Shown here: in pieces, positions 31,061 through 35,952 of the stretch
Layout of the letters: every line of letters starts with the position of its first letter
Numbering within the stretch: the stretch's first letter is position 1
Virus record (IMG/VR): IMGVR_UViG_3300044692_000039
Location: 1 to 35,952 of that record
Length of the DNA stretch: 35,952 nt
Direction: 5' to 3' (one strand)
Origin: a virus
Position numbers and translations under genes: made by a program
Notes under the pieces: generated by a model
What the model saw: the letters and a program-made list of their open reading frames with translations, nothing else
Told to the model about the DNA's origin: nothing
Database searches by the model: none

Positions 31061-31474
31061 CTACGCGGGTCCTAGAACGACCCGCTTGGGGTAGCCCTCG
31101 GCCACCTCGGCGAGCAAGCTGGACAGCATCGCGATCAGTTTGGCCACGTCGTCGGCCATGAACGAGATCGTTACATGGTCGCTCGCGTGCAGTTGGAACT
31201 GGGGCCTTCCGCCCTCAACGAGCACGTCGGCGTACAGGGCGCCACACACGTGCCGCCGGTCCGTCCAGTGCTCCACGTCGTTCGGGCCGCAGTGCTCGTC
31301 GCCGCGCTCGCACCAGTCTGGGCAGACAATGACCTCTGGGTTGTCGGTGTCCACGATGGTGGCCGAGCGGTCGCCGTCAGCGGCGAGCACCTGCCCGGCG
31401 CCGGTGGCGACGGCCCCGCTGGCCGCGATGTCGTCCTCGGTCTGGTTGTGCGTTTGTTCCATGATCATCGTCAT
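31061..31474 (-). CDS. DUF6907-like protein
   Basis: 137 aa, started at ATG 31474 behind GGGGAG; an in-frame ATG 31507 is less well supported. The first 45 residues are acidic and flexible. The core IVCPDWCERGDEHCGPNDVEHWTDRRHVCGALYADVL, then RPQFQLHASDHVTISFMADDVAKLIAML, matches the DUF6907 layout: C-P-x-W-C, an H-x2-C/H set, then a strand pair and a C-terminal helix, probably binding zinc. The family is common on actinobacterial mobile elements with no known function. Confidence 0.72.
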   Translation of the reverse strand: MTMIMEQTHNQTEDDIAASGAVATGAGQVLAADGDRSATIVDTDNPEVIVCPDWCERGDEHCGPNDVEHWTDRRHVCGALYADVLVEGGRPQFQLHASDHVTISFMADDVAKLIAMLSSLLAEVAEGYPKRVVLGPA

Positions 31475-31620
31475 GGTCTCGGTCTCCCCGCCTGTGTCCG
31501 ATCCCAAACCTACGGACGTGATCTTGGTGCGCAGATCGTGCCGACGCCGACAAAAACGCAGGTCAGAAGTGCGTTCGAGGGCGAGTAACCACGGGCGGAA
31601 TATTATTGCAGCCGATGTTA

Positions 31621-31940
31621 CTTCTTGAGGTTATCCTCAAGAAGCCCTGGTCAGGGAAGTGTCCGTCCCGTGCGCGGGAGGGCGCGAATCAGTCCGTGCG
31701 GCGACGTTCGGAATTTCCGAACGTCCGTCCCGTGCGCGGGAGGGCGCGAAAGGTTGCTAGTACTTGCAACCTCCGGACGGCTGGTCCGCCCCGTGCGCGG
31801 GAGGGCGCGGCGTCCCGACGGGGCATCGATGCGATTGAGGGACTTGAAGTCCCTCAAATCAGCACTGTGCTCGTCACCGTTCAGGTGTCCTGACCAGCCA
31901 CTTTACGCGATCCCGTAAAGTGGTTCCCCCTGCGAGGGGG
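31621..31940. ncRNA. Hairpin array: about eleven inverted repeats in 320 bp, undescribed element
   Basis: Stems: 31621-31630/31635-31644 (10 bp, loop TTAT); 31645-31649/31652-31656; repeat hairpins at 31666-31679, 31728-31741 and about 31789-31802; 31703-31711/31717-31725 (9 bp); 31751-31757/31766-31772 (7 bp); 31823-31832 (gapless); 31835-31843/31849-31857 (9 bp); 31881-31885/31889-31893; 31898-31907/31914-31923 (10 bp); 31926-31931/31935-31940. Sequences of the stems differ from one another, while loops are mostly 3-8 bases, as expected for RNA or single-stranded DNA hairpins. All six frames here look non-coding. Strand, transcription and function are unknown; ncRNA is a working label. Confidence 0.5.
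31661..31811. repeat. Three 27-28 bp CRISPR-like repeats with 61-62 bp period
   Basis: Copies at 31661-31688, 31723-31750 and 31784-31810. Copies 1 and 2 are identical over 28 bases; copy 3 differs by T to C at position 6 and at its last base. Each has five bases GTCCG, a hairpin TCCCG-TGCG-CGGGA (first pair lost in copy 3) and a tail GGGCGCGA, the same geometry as type I-E CRISPR repeats. The two inter-repeat segments are 34 and 33 bases and each contains a palindrome. No cas gene or AT-rich repeat array beyond three copies is present. Confidence 0.65.
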
Positions 31941-31994
31941 GAGCATCCGACTCGGCTCGTCTGTTGATCCAACTTGGAACTACAGACGCGACGA

Positions 31995-32021
31995 TGCCCC
32001 CGGCCGAGTAGACCGGGGGCA
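31995..32021 (-). terminator. Hairpin terminator of the 32452-32045 operon
   Basis: TGCCCCCGG (31995-32003) pairs with CCGGGGGCA (32013-32021) across nine bases, 24 bases after the stop of the leftward gene. No T-tract. It also insulates the hairpin array on its left from the operon on its right. Confidence 0.7.
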
Positions 32022-32044
32022 CCTGTGGCGGGGTTGGGCACCGT

Positions 32045-32452
32045 TCAGGTCTGCCCGGGGTTGGCACCGCCAGTCTCGCGGTCGATCTCGTCTCGGATCG
32101 TTTCCTGCCCCAGGCGGGCGAAGTCATCGAGCGTGCCGCACGTTGCGTTGGGGTTGGCCACTCTGCCGATTTTCGCCATTCCAAGTAGCTCGCCTATCAT
32201 GCGGTCACGTGCAACCTGAGGGCCGTTCGGGTCGCCGTACTTGGCCATCACCATATTGAGCTCATTCAGGCTGTTCCAGATGCATGCGGCAGTTTTGAGA
32301 TCCAACTGGCAGAACTTGTCCCAGTTGGACAGGAGTCTTACGCCTGCCCGGCCCTCCTGAAGGCCGGCGCCCTCCCGGACCGCGGAACCTAGGTCGCGCC
32401 ATATAGCACGCCACAGGCGATCGATTTCGCTGACGTGACTGCTGTCTTTCAT
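32045..32452 (-). CDS. Unknown helical protein, 135 aa
   Basis: ATG 32452 overlaps the stop of the upstream gene (ATGA). The product is helical (VSEIDRLWRAIWRDLGSAVREGAGLQ, WDKFCQLDLKTAACIWNSLNELNMVMAKYG, LDDFARLGQETIRDEIDRETGG) with three Cys spread along it. No membrane segment or recognised motif. Operon partner of the gene at 32449-32838; the pair has toxin-antitoxin-like size and coupling, but no toxin motif can be named. Confidence 0.65.
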   Translation of the reverse strand: MKDSSHVSEIDRLWRAIWRDLGSAVREGAGLQEGRAGVRLLSNWDKFCQLDLKTAACIWNSLNELNMVMAKYGDPNGPQVARDRMIGELLGMAKIGRVANPNATCGTLDDFARLGQETIRDEIDRETGGANPGQT

Positions 32453-32838
32453 CGACCATCACCCGTGGTCGGGACGTTTCGATTGAGGTACGCCTCGACC
32501 GCGTCAAGGTCGAGCGCTCGGGGCGAGTCGATCTCCCCGGCAACGACAGCGTTGCTGGCGGCGTCCACGATCATGTAGCGGCCGAAGCCAAGGGCACGAG
32601 GGTCACGTCGGCGTGACTTGACCAGTTCGAGACCCTGACGTTTCGCCATACGCCGCAAGCGGTCCTCCCGGACCTTATCGGCGGAGCGTCGGAGGTTCGC
32701 CTCTATCTCCTTGTCCGTCTCATCTTGCGCCTGCTCTCTCTCGGCGTCCGTCATCTGCGCTTGTTGCCGCTGAAAGTGCTCCCGGATAGCTCGCACCTTC
32801 GCACTGGTGCCTATCTTGGGCCTGGCGTTACCGGTCAT
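32449..32838 (-). CDS. Conserved small basic protein of actinobacterial elements, 129 aa
   Basis: ATG 32838 behind GGGAGGGCGAGG. The N-terminal 65 residues are a long charged helix (KVRAIREHFQRQQAQMTDAEREQAQDETDKEIEANLRR); the C-terminal part MAKRQGLELVKSRRRDPRALGFGRYMIVDAASNAVVAGEIDSPRALDLDAVEAYLN resembles a compact alpha-beta module often seen in small actinobacterial proteins, RQGLxLxKSRRRDPxAxGxGxYxLVD. It may be DNA- or RNA-binding given its charge. Coupled to the following gene. Confidence 0.7.
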   Translation of the reverse strand: MTGNARPKIGTSAKVRAIREHFQRQQAQMTDAEREQAQDETDKEIEANLRRSADKVREDRLRRMAKRQGLELVKSRRRDPRALGFGRYMIVDAASNAVVAGEIDSPRALDLDAVEAYLNRNVPTTGDGR

Positions 32839-32955
32839 CCTCGCCCTCCCTCTTCCCTGTGATCGAGCTACGCTTGTCAGTCTGCTGCGGGCCACGCTGG
32901 AAGTCAAGCTGCAGCTTGAGCTGGAAGGCGAACAAGGCCGGTGGGCAGACGTAAC

Positions 32956-32987
32956 GGTGCCCCCGGCACCGAAGCACCGAGGGCACC
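32956..32987 (-). terminator. Hairpin terminator after the three-gene leftward operon
   Basis: GGTGCCCCCGG (32956-32966) pairs with CCGAGGGCACC (32977-32987) with one mismatch, 21 bases beyond the stop at 33009. Same style as the other GTGCCCC hairpins in this region. Confidence 0.65.
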
Positions 32988-33008
32988 TGCACTGGGCGAA
33001 CGTCAGGC

Positions 33009-33215
33009 TCAGGTCTGCGGCGGCTGGTCCTCGTCCAACCTGGCGAGCAGTTCGGCGACCTCGGCCTCGTACTCGGCCTGCTGGTCGGGGTCCTCCAGCG
33101 GGGTGGTGAAGACCTTGCGGGCGATCTCGGCGCCGTTGGCGACGCCGCCCTCGACCAGCACCTCCGCGACGATGGCGACGATCCGGTCGATCGGGTCGAC
33201 GGCCGGCCCGGTCAC
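33009..33215 (-). CDS. Small acidic protein, 68 aa
   Basis: GTG 33215 overlaps the upstream stop (GTGA). Product MTGPAVDPIDRIVAIVAEVL then EIARKVFTTPLEDPDQQAEYEAEVAELLARLDED: acidic helices, no cysteines. Last gene of a three-gene coupled operon transcribed away from the CopG-like regulator. Not recognised. Confidence 0.65.
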   Translation of the reverse strand: MTGPAVDPIDRIVAIVAEVLVEGGVANGAEIARKVFTTPLEDPDQQAEYEAEVAELLARLDEDQPPQT

Positions 33216-33580
33216 CGGGACTCACCGTCCAGTTCCTCGCGGAACTTGGCGAGCAACTCGGCGACCTCCTGCCGGTCGACACTGCCCGCGTCGCCGTCCC
33301 GGAGTTCGGTGATCAGCTTGACGGCGTCGGCCTCCGCTTCGCGGCGCTGGCGCATCTCGCCCAGCAGCAGGTTCTTGAGGTAGACCTCGCCCAGCTCGCC
33401 CAGTTCCCCGGCCGCCCAGTACACCAGTTCCTCGCCGGTCGCCTGGCGCGTCGCGAGCCGCCAATGCTTCTCGACCTGCGAAACCCAGCCCTCCATGTCC
33501 ATCGCCCAGTCGGCGACGGCCGACACCGCAGTGCTCAGTCCGCGGACGGCGGCGTTCACGATGCGCGTTGGCCTGTTCAT
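33212..33580 (-). CDS. Unknown helical protein, 122 aa
   Basis: ATG 33580 overlaps the upstream stop (ATGA). Helical throughout (VRGLSTAVSAVADWAMDMEGWVSQVEKHWRLATRQATGEELVYWAAGELGELGEVYLKNLLLGEM), acidic C-terminus. No membrane segment. Middle gene of the operon. Function not known; the set of three small helical proteins suggests a complex. Confidence 0.65.
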   Translation of the reverse strand: MNRPTRIVNAAVRGLSTAVSAVADWAMDMEGWVSQVEKHWRLATRQATGEELVYWAAGELGELGEVYLKNLLLGEMRQRREAEADAVKLITELRDGDAGSVDRQEVAELLAKFREELDGESR

Positions 33581-33810
33581 CGCGTGCCGTCCTCGTCCTC
33601 GGCGTCCAGCTCGCGGCGGGCCTGGTCCTTCGCCTTCTCGACCATCCGGTCGTAGATGCCGGCCAGGTCGGCCACGATCTCCGCGCGGGTGCGAACGGGC
33701 TCGCCGGCCAGCCAGTCGGCCACGTCGAGCAACTTTCTGGCCGCGCCGCGCACCGCGGCAACGACGGGGCGTCTGGGCAACCTCGGGTTGGGTAGGGCAG
33801 TCTTACTCAT
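33577..33810 (-). CDS. Small helical protein, first gene of the leftward operon, 77 aa
   Basis: ATG 33810 with GGAGG eight bases upstream; the frame is open to 33825. Product starts MSKTALPNPRLPRRPVVAAV and continues as amphipathic helix (RGAARKLLDVADWLAGEPVRTRAEIVADLAGIYDRMVEKAKDQARREL). It shares VADWL/VADWA with the next gene, hinting at distant duplication. The operon faces away from the regulator gene at 33963 across an operator region. Confidence 0.65.
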   Translation of the reverse strand: MSKTALPNPRLPRRPVVAAVRGAARKLLDVADWLAGEPVRTRAEIVADLAGIYDRMVEKAKDQARRELDAEDEDGTR

Positions 33811-33836
33811 GGGTCGGACCTCCACTGTCCGATCAA

Positions 33837-33872
33837 GGCCCCCGGCGGTGTTGTGAGCACCGGCCGGGGGCC
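33837..33872. terminator. Strong hairpin between operators and the leftward operon; possible attenuator
   Basis: GGCCCCCGGC (33837-33846) pairs with GCCGGGGGCC (33863-33872), extended by GGTG/CACC inside with one bulge, loop of seven. Unlike the other hairpins it does not follow a gene: it lies upstream of the leftward operon (start 33810) and beside the operators at 33874-33944. Leftward transcripts starting in the operator region would have to read through it. Confidence 0.6.
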
Positions 33873-33873
33873 G

Positions 33874-33895
33874 ACTTTGTGCCTATGCATAAAGT
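33874..33895. promoter_or_regulatory. Operator copy 1 for the CopG-like regulator (candidate)
   Basis: 22-bp element ACTTTGTGCCT-ATGCAT-AAAGT region: ends ACTTT/AAAGT are inverted and the core ATGCAT is palindromic. It matches copy 2 at 33923-33944 in 18 of 22 positions. It lies on the side of the leftward operon. Confidence 0.6.
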
Positions 33896-33922
33896 AGCAG
33901 CAGGGCACGGTGAGCGGCAAGG

Positions 33923-33944
33923 ACTTTCTGTCGATGCATGAAGT
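33923..33944. promoter_or_regulatory. Operator copy 2 overlapping the regulator promoter (candidate)
   Basis: Second copy of the same 22-bp dyad (ACTTT, ATGCAT, AAGT), embedded in a wider inverted repeat GGACTT/AAGTCC. It sits just upstream of a TANNNT-type -10 box (TAGGAT, 33949-33954), so a protein bound here would block the rightward promoter. The start-to-start distance from copy 1 is 49 bp, between four and five helical turns. Confidence 0.62.
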
Positions 33945-33962
33945 CCGATAGGATGCCGAACC

Positions 33963-34163
33963 ATGGGTGAGCGCCGCAAGATCGGCCGGCCAGCGACTGG
34001 CAAGACGCCGCAGCACACTGTCCGCATGCCGGACGACCGGTGGGACGCCCTCGGCGCGAAGGCGGCGAAGGCTGGGTCGGATCGCGGGAAGGTGATCAAC
34101 GACCTGAGCGCCTGGTATGTCGGCGAGGACGGCGCGGAACTGCCTGAGCGGCCCGAGGTGTAG
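33963..34163 (+). CDS. Small ribbon-helix-helix/CopG-like regulator, 66 aa
   Basis: ATG 33963. The sequence GRPATGKTPQHTVRMPDDRWDALGAKAAKAGSDRGKVINDLSAWYVGED has the RHH pattern: a basic start, one strand (HTVRMP), helix (DRWDALGAKAAKAG) and second helix (DRGKVINDLSAWYV). No Shine-Dalgarno, but TAGGAT ends eight bases before the ATG, so the mRNA is probably leaderless. Probable autoregulator acting at the two dyads upstream, with the leftward operon as second target. Confidence 0.72.
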   Translation: MGERRKIGRPATGKTPQHTVRMPDDRWDALGAKAAKAGSDRGKVINDLSAWYVGEDGAELPERPEV

Positions 34164-34229
34164 CGATCCGTTGCCCCTCCGGCAAACCTGACTAGGCTGA
34201 CCTCAATGTCCGGCGACGGAGATGAGGTG

Positions 34230-34300
34230 CAGTGGCCCGCCGGAACAATAGGCACCACTGGCAACGACTGAACCCGTTGACCCGCTCGCATTGGTACCCT
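34230..34300 (+). promoter_or_regulatory. Region upstream of the integrase: dyad and leaderless-type -10 box
   Basis: In the 144-bp gap 34164-34307, CAGTGG (34230-34235) and CCACTG (34255-34260) form an inverted pair around an AT-richer centre, a possible attP-like or regulator site. TACCCT (34295-34300) fits TANNNT and ends seven bases before the integrase ATG; no ribosome site is present. TTGACC at 34277-34282 is too close to serve as its -35 at normal spacing. Confidence 0.35.
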
Positions 34301-34307
34301 GCCGTGC

Positions 34308-35768
34308 ATGGCGTCCACGCAGCTCACCGGCCGAGAGTACAAGCGGGTCTCGCTCGATAAGTCGAAGCGCGCACGATCCGTCGAGGAGCAGGGCAAGGAG
34401 AACGCAGCCGCCGCTGAGGAGCGCGGCATCGTCCTGCGCGATCCGTACACCGACGTCGATCGCAGCGCATCCCGGTATGCCCGAAAGGCCCGCGAGGGGT
34501 TCGACCAGCTCCTCGCCGACCTGCGCGACGGCACGTTCAACGCCGACTTCTTGATCCTGTGGGAGTCCAGCCGCGGCTCACGGAAGGTTGGCGAATGGTG
34601 CGAGCTCGTCGACCTGCTGGAGAAGCGGCACATCCAGGTGCTCGTCACCTCGCACCGCCGGGTATACGACCCCGCCGTCGCCCGCGACCGCAAGGCGTTG
34701 CTGGAGGACGCGCTCGACGCGCAGTACGAATCGGACAAGAGCAGTGAGCGGTGCCGTCGGGCGCACGCGGCCAACGCCGAGGCTGGCCGGCCTCACGGCC
34801 CGGTCGCGTGGGGCTTCACGCGCCGCTACGACCCCGTGACCAAGGCGTTCGTGTCCCAGGACATCGACGAGACCCAAGCGCCGATGATCCGGGAGTTGTT
34901 CGAGCGGCTGGAGGCTGGCCACAGCCTCAACTCGATCGCTGTCGACTTCGAGCGTCGTGGACTGGTGGGGCGCAACGGGCGGCCGTGGCGGGCGGCACAT
35001 CTCCGCGAACTCGCCCTGCGTCCGGTCTACGCCGGCCTCCGCCAGCATCAACCGAAGGGCCAGGACCGCGCGGTCCTCACGTCGGCGGTCTGGCCGGCCA
35101 TCGTCCCCCTGGAGCGTTTCCTGGCCGTCCAGCGGCTGCTGACCGCCTCCGAACGCAAGTCCACCCGACCGGGCCGGGCCGCACACTTCCTCTCCCTGAT
35201 CGCCATCTGCGACACGTGCTCCGGTCCCCTCACTGCGATCACCCGGGACGGCGACCGTTTTTACCGCTGTCAGCGGAAGGGCTGTGTTCGCATCGGCGAG
35301 GACGAGTTGGACCGGTTGGTGGCCGGGGTCATCAAAGCCTGGGTTAGGCAGCACTACGACTCGCTCACGGTCACGGCCGACGACGACACCGAACTGGCCG
35401 ACGTGCGCGCCAAGCTGGCGAGGGCGCATGCTGAGTTGCGCGAGCTGGAGGACGAGGTCAAGTCCGGCCGGCTGTCCGCACGCTTCGCCGCGGCGACCGC
35501 CCCAGGCATCGAGGAGCGCATCACGCGGCTCGAACAGCAGGAAAAGGACCTCCTCACGCCGGGCGAGCTGGCCGGGCTGATCACGCCGGGCGAGGACATC
35601 GAGGAGTGCTGGAAGAACATGCCGCTACCGGCCAAGAGGCGCGTCGCTCGCCTCGTGCTCGTCCCCGGCCGGATCGGGCAGGTGCGGGTCCAGGCGGTGT
35701 CGGCGGGTCGTCGGGGTGGCGGGCGTCACGTGCCGGCGTGGGAGCGGGTCGACTTCTCGCGGGGGTAG
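34308..35768 (+). CDS. Large serine integrase (phage site-specific recombinase)
   Basis: 486 aa. Resolvase domain: YKRVSLDKSKRARSVEEQ with catalytic S15 flanked by R13, and later the conserved DFLILWESSRGSRKVGEW and RDRKALLEDALDAQYESDKSSERCRRAHAANAEAGRPHGPVAWGF blocks (about 80-170). Recombinase domain about 185-285 (MIRELFERLEAGHSLNSIAVDFERRGLVGRNGRPW). Zinc ribbon: C301-x2-C304 and C321-x4-C326, then a coiled coil (about 365-430) and a basic end. The enzyme integrates the phage at attB by attP x attB exchange. The directionality factor is not identified; candidate small genes lie at 3735 and 33963. Confidence 0.93.
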   Translation: MASTQLTGREYKRVSLDKSKRARSVEEQGKENAAAAEERGIVLRDPYTDVDRSASRYARKAREGFDQLLADLRDGTFNADFLILWESSRGSRKVGEWCELVDLLEKRHIQVLVTSHRRVYDPAVARDRKALLEDALDAQYESDKSSERCRRAHAANAEAGRPHGPVAWGFTRRYDPVTKAFVSQDIDETQAPMIRELFERLEAGHSLNSIAVDFERRGLVGRNGRPWRAAHLRELALRPVYAGLRQHQPKGQDRAVLTSAVWPAIVPLERFLAVQRLLTASERKSTRPGRAAHFLSLIAICDTCSGPLTAITRDGDRFYRCQRKGCVRIGEDELDRLVAGVIKAWVRQHYDSLTVTADDDTELADVRAKLARAHAELRELEDEVKSGRLSARFAAATAPGIEERITRLEQQEKDLLTPGELAGLITPGEDIEECWKNMPLPAKRRVARLVLVPGRIGQVRVQAVSAGRRGGGRHVPAWERVDFSRG

Positions 35769-35952
35769 GGAACTCAGAATATGCCAGATTCCTACCAGGA
35801 CAGATCTAGGAGAGTGCCAGATTTTTACAGAGAATGGTCACTCTCGGTCGCCTGGTCGACTACCCGGGTGACCTCTTCAATTCTCTTCGGAATCTCCGTT
35901 CCACTGGTTTCCACTACGATCCACTGGTTTCCGCTGCACCCTCTGCGCCACC
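35769..35952. other. Lower-GC, repeat-containing end after the integrase
   Basis: No gene is supported in these 184 bases. GC content falls clearly below that of the window. It contains TGCCAGATT twice (35782-35790, 35815-35823), a dyad GAGAGTG (35810-35816) with CACTCTC (35839-35845), and two tandem copies of CCACTGGTTTCC(A/G)CT (35901-35915, 35921-35935, period 20). This could be the attachment site or junction with the chromosome, or the terminator region of the integrase gene. The window ends here. Confidence 0.4.

Noticed and set aside
31661-31811. Calling the triple repeat a bona fide CRISPR locus
   Set aside because: Only three copies, self-complementary inter-repeat segments and no cas genes in the window; reported as a repeat and a finding instead.
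31606-31918. Short rightward and leftward frames across the hairpin array
   Set aside because: Their products merely translate the repeats (for example recurring RALPRTGRT on the minus strand), with no ribosome site and no codon bias.
1-35952. tRNA, tmRNA or rRNA genes
   Set aside because: No cloverleaf with a TTCRA arm or conserved rRNA stretch was recognised by eye; a tRNAscan-SE run would settle this.

Overview
The window reads as most of an integrated (or integrable) tailed phage of the siphovirus type from a high-GC actinomycete. Codons end overwhelmingly in G or C, Shine-Dalgarno sites are of the GGAGG type, and genes are tightly packed with ATGA, GTGA and TGATG stop/start overlaps. 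The accessory families seen (XRE-DUF5753 regulator, DUF6879, DUF6907, DUF732, DUF2335) are typical of Streptomyces and Pseudonocardiales hosts. The exact genus is inference; no rRNA, tRNA or clear host housekeeping gene is present.

Layout. 1-1300: end of a replication gene (primase/helicase type, cut by the window edge), a non-coding block with two mirror-arranged palindromes around an AT-rich stretch, and a CHC2 zinc-finger primase-like gene. 1301-5063: a coupled string of small mostly unknown genes, several with Cys/His metal-binding patterns, plus a papain-like NlpC/P60-type amidase next to a one-helix membrane protein. 5129-23944: the packaging and virion operon in canonical order: small terminase, large terminase, portal, MuF-like protein, prohead protease fused to a scaffold-like tail, major capsid protein with an inserted Ig/FN3-like domain, connectors, tail tube, tail-assembly chaperone with a -1 frameshift, gp10-like protein, tape measure, a large tail protein with carbohydrate-binding-like folds and a C1q-like fibre. 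23960-26601: lysis and small accessory genes (XhlA-like coiled-coil/TM protein, coupled small ORFs, GH25-like endolysin with an apparent internal translation start, two-helix holin) closed by a strong terminator.

26628-34163 is the accessory and control region, mostly leftward. It holds membrane and secreted proteins, a rightward three-gene module (small conserved protein, DUF6879, XRE-DUF5753 regulator) behind a palindromic operator, small leftward operons each closed by a GC-rich hairpin, and a rightward CopG/RHH-like regulator gene preceded by two copies of a 22-bp dyad. 34308-35768 is a large serine integrase, followed by 184 bp of lower-GC repeated sequence that may be the attachment site or element boundary.

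The most unusual element is 31621-31940: about eleven different inverted repeats packed into 320 bp and punctuated by three copies of a 27-28 bp hairpin repeat with 61-62 bp periodicity, the geometry of a type I-E CRISPR mini-array but with self-complementary inter-repeat segments and no cas genes. It is either a degenerate or phage-borne mini-array or an undescribed structured RNA/DNA element. Other points of interest are the candidate replication origin at 503-657, the probable dual-product endolysin, and the DUF6879 regulatory triad.
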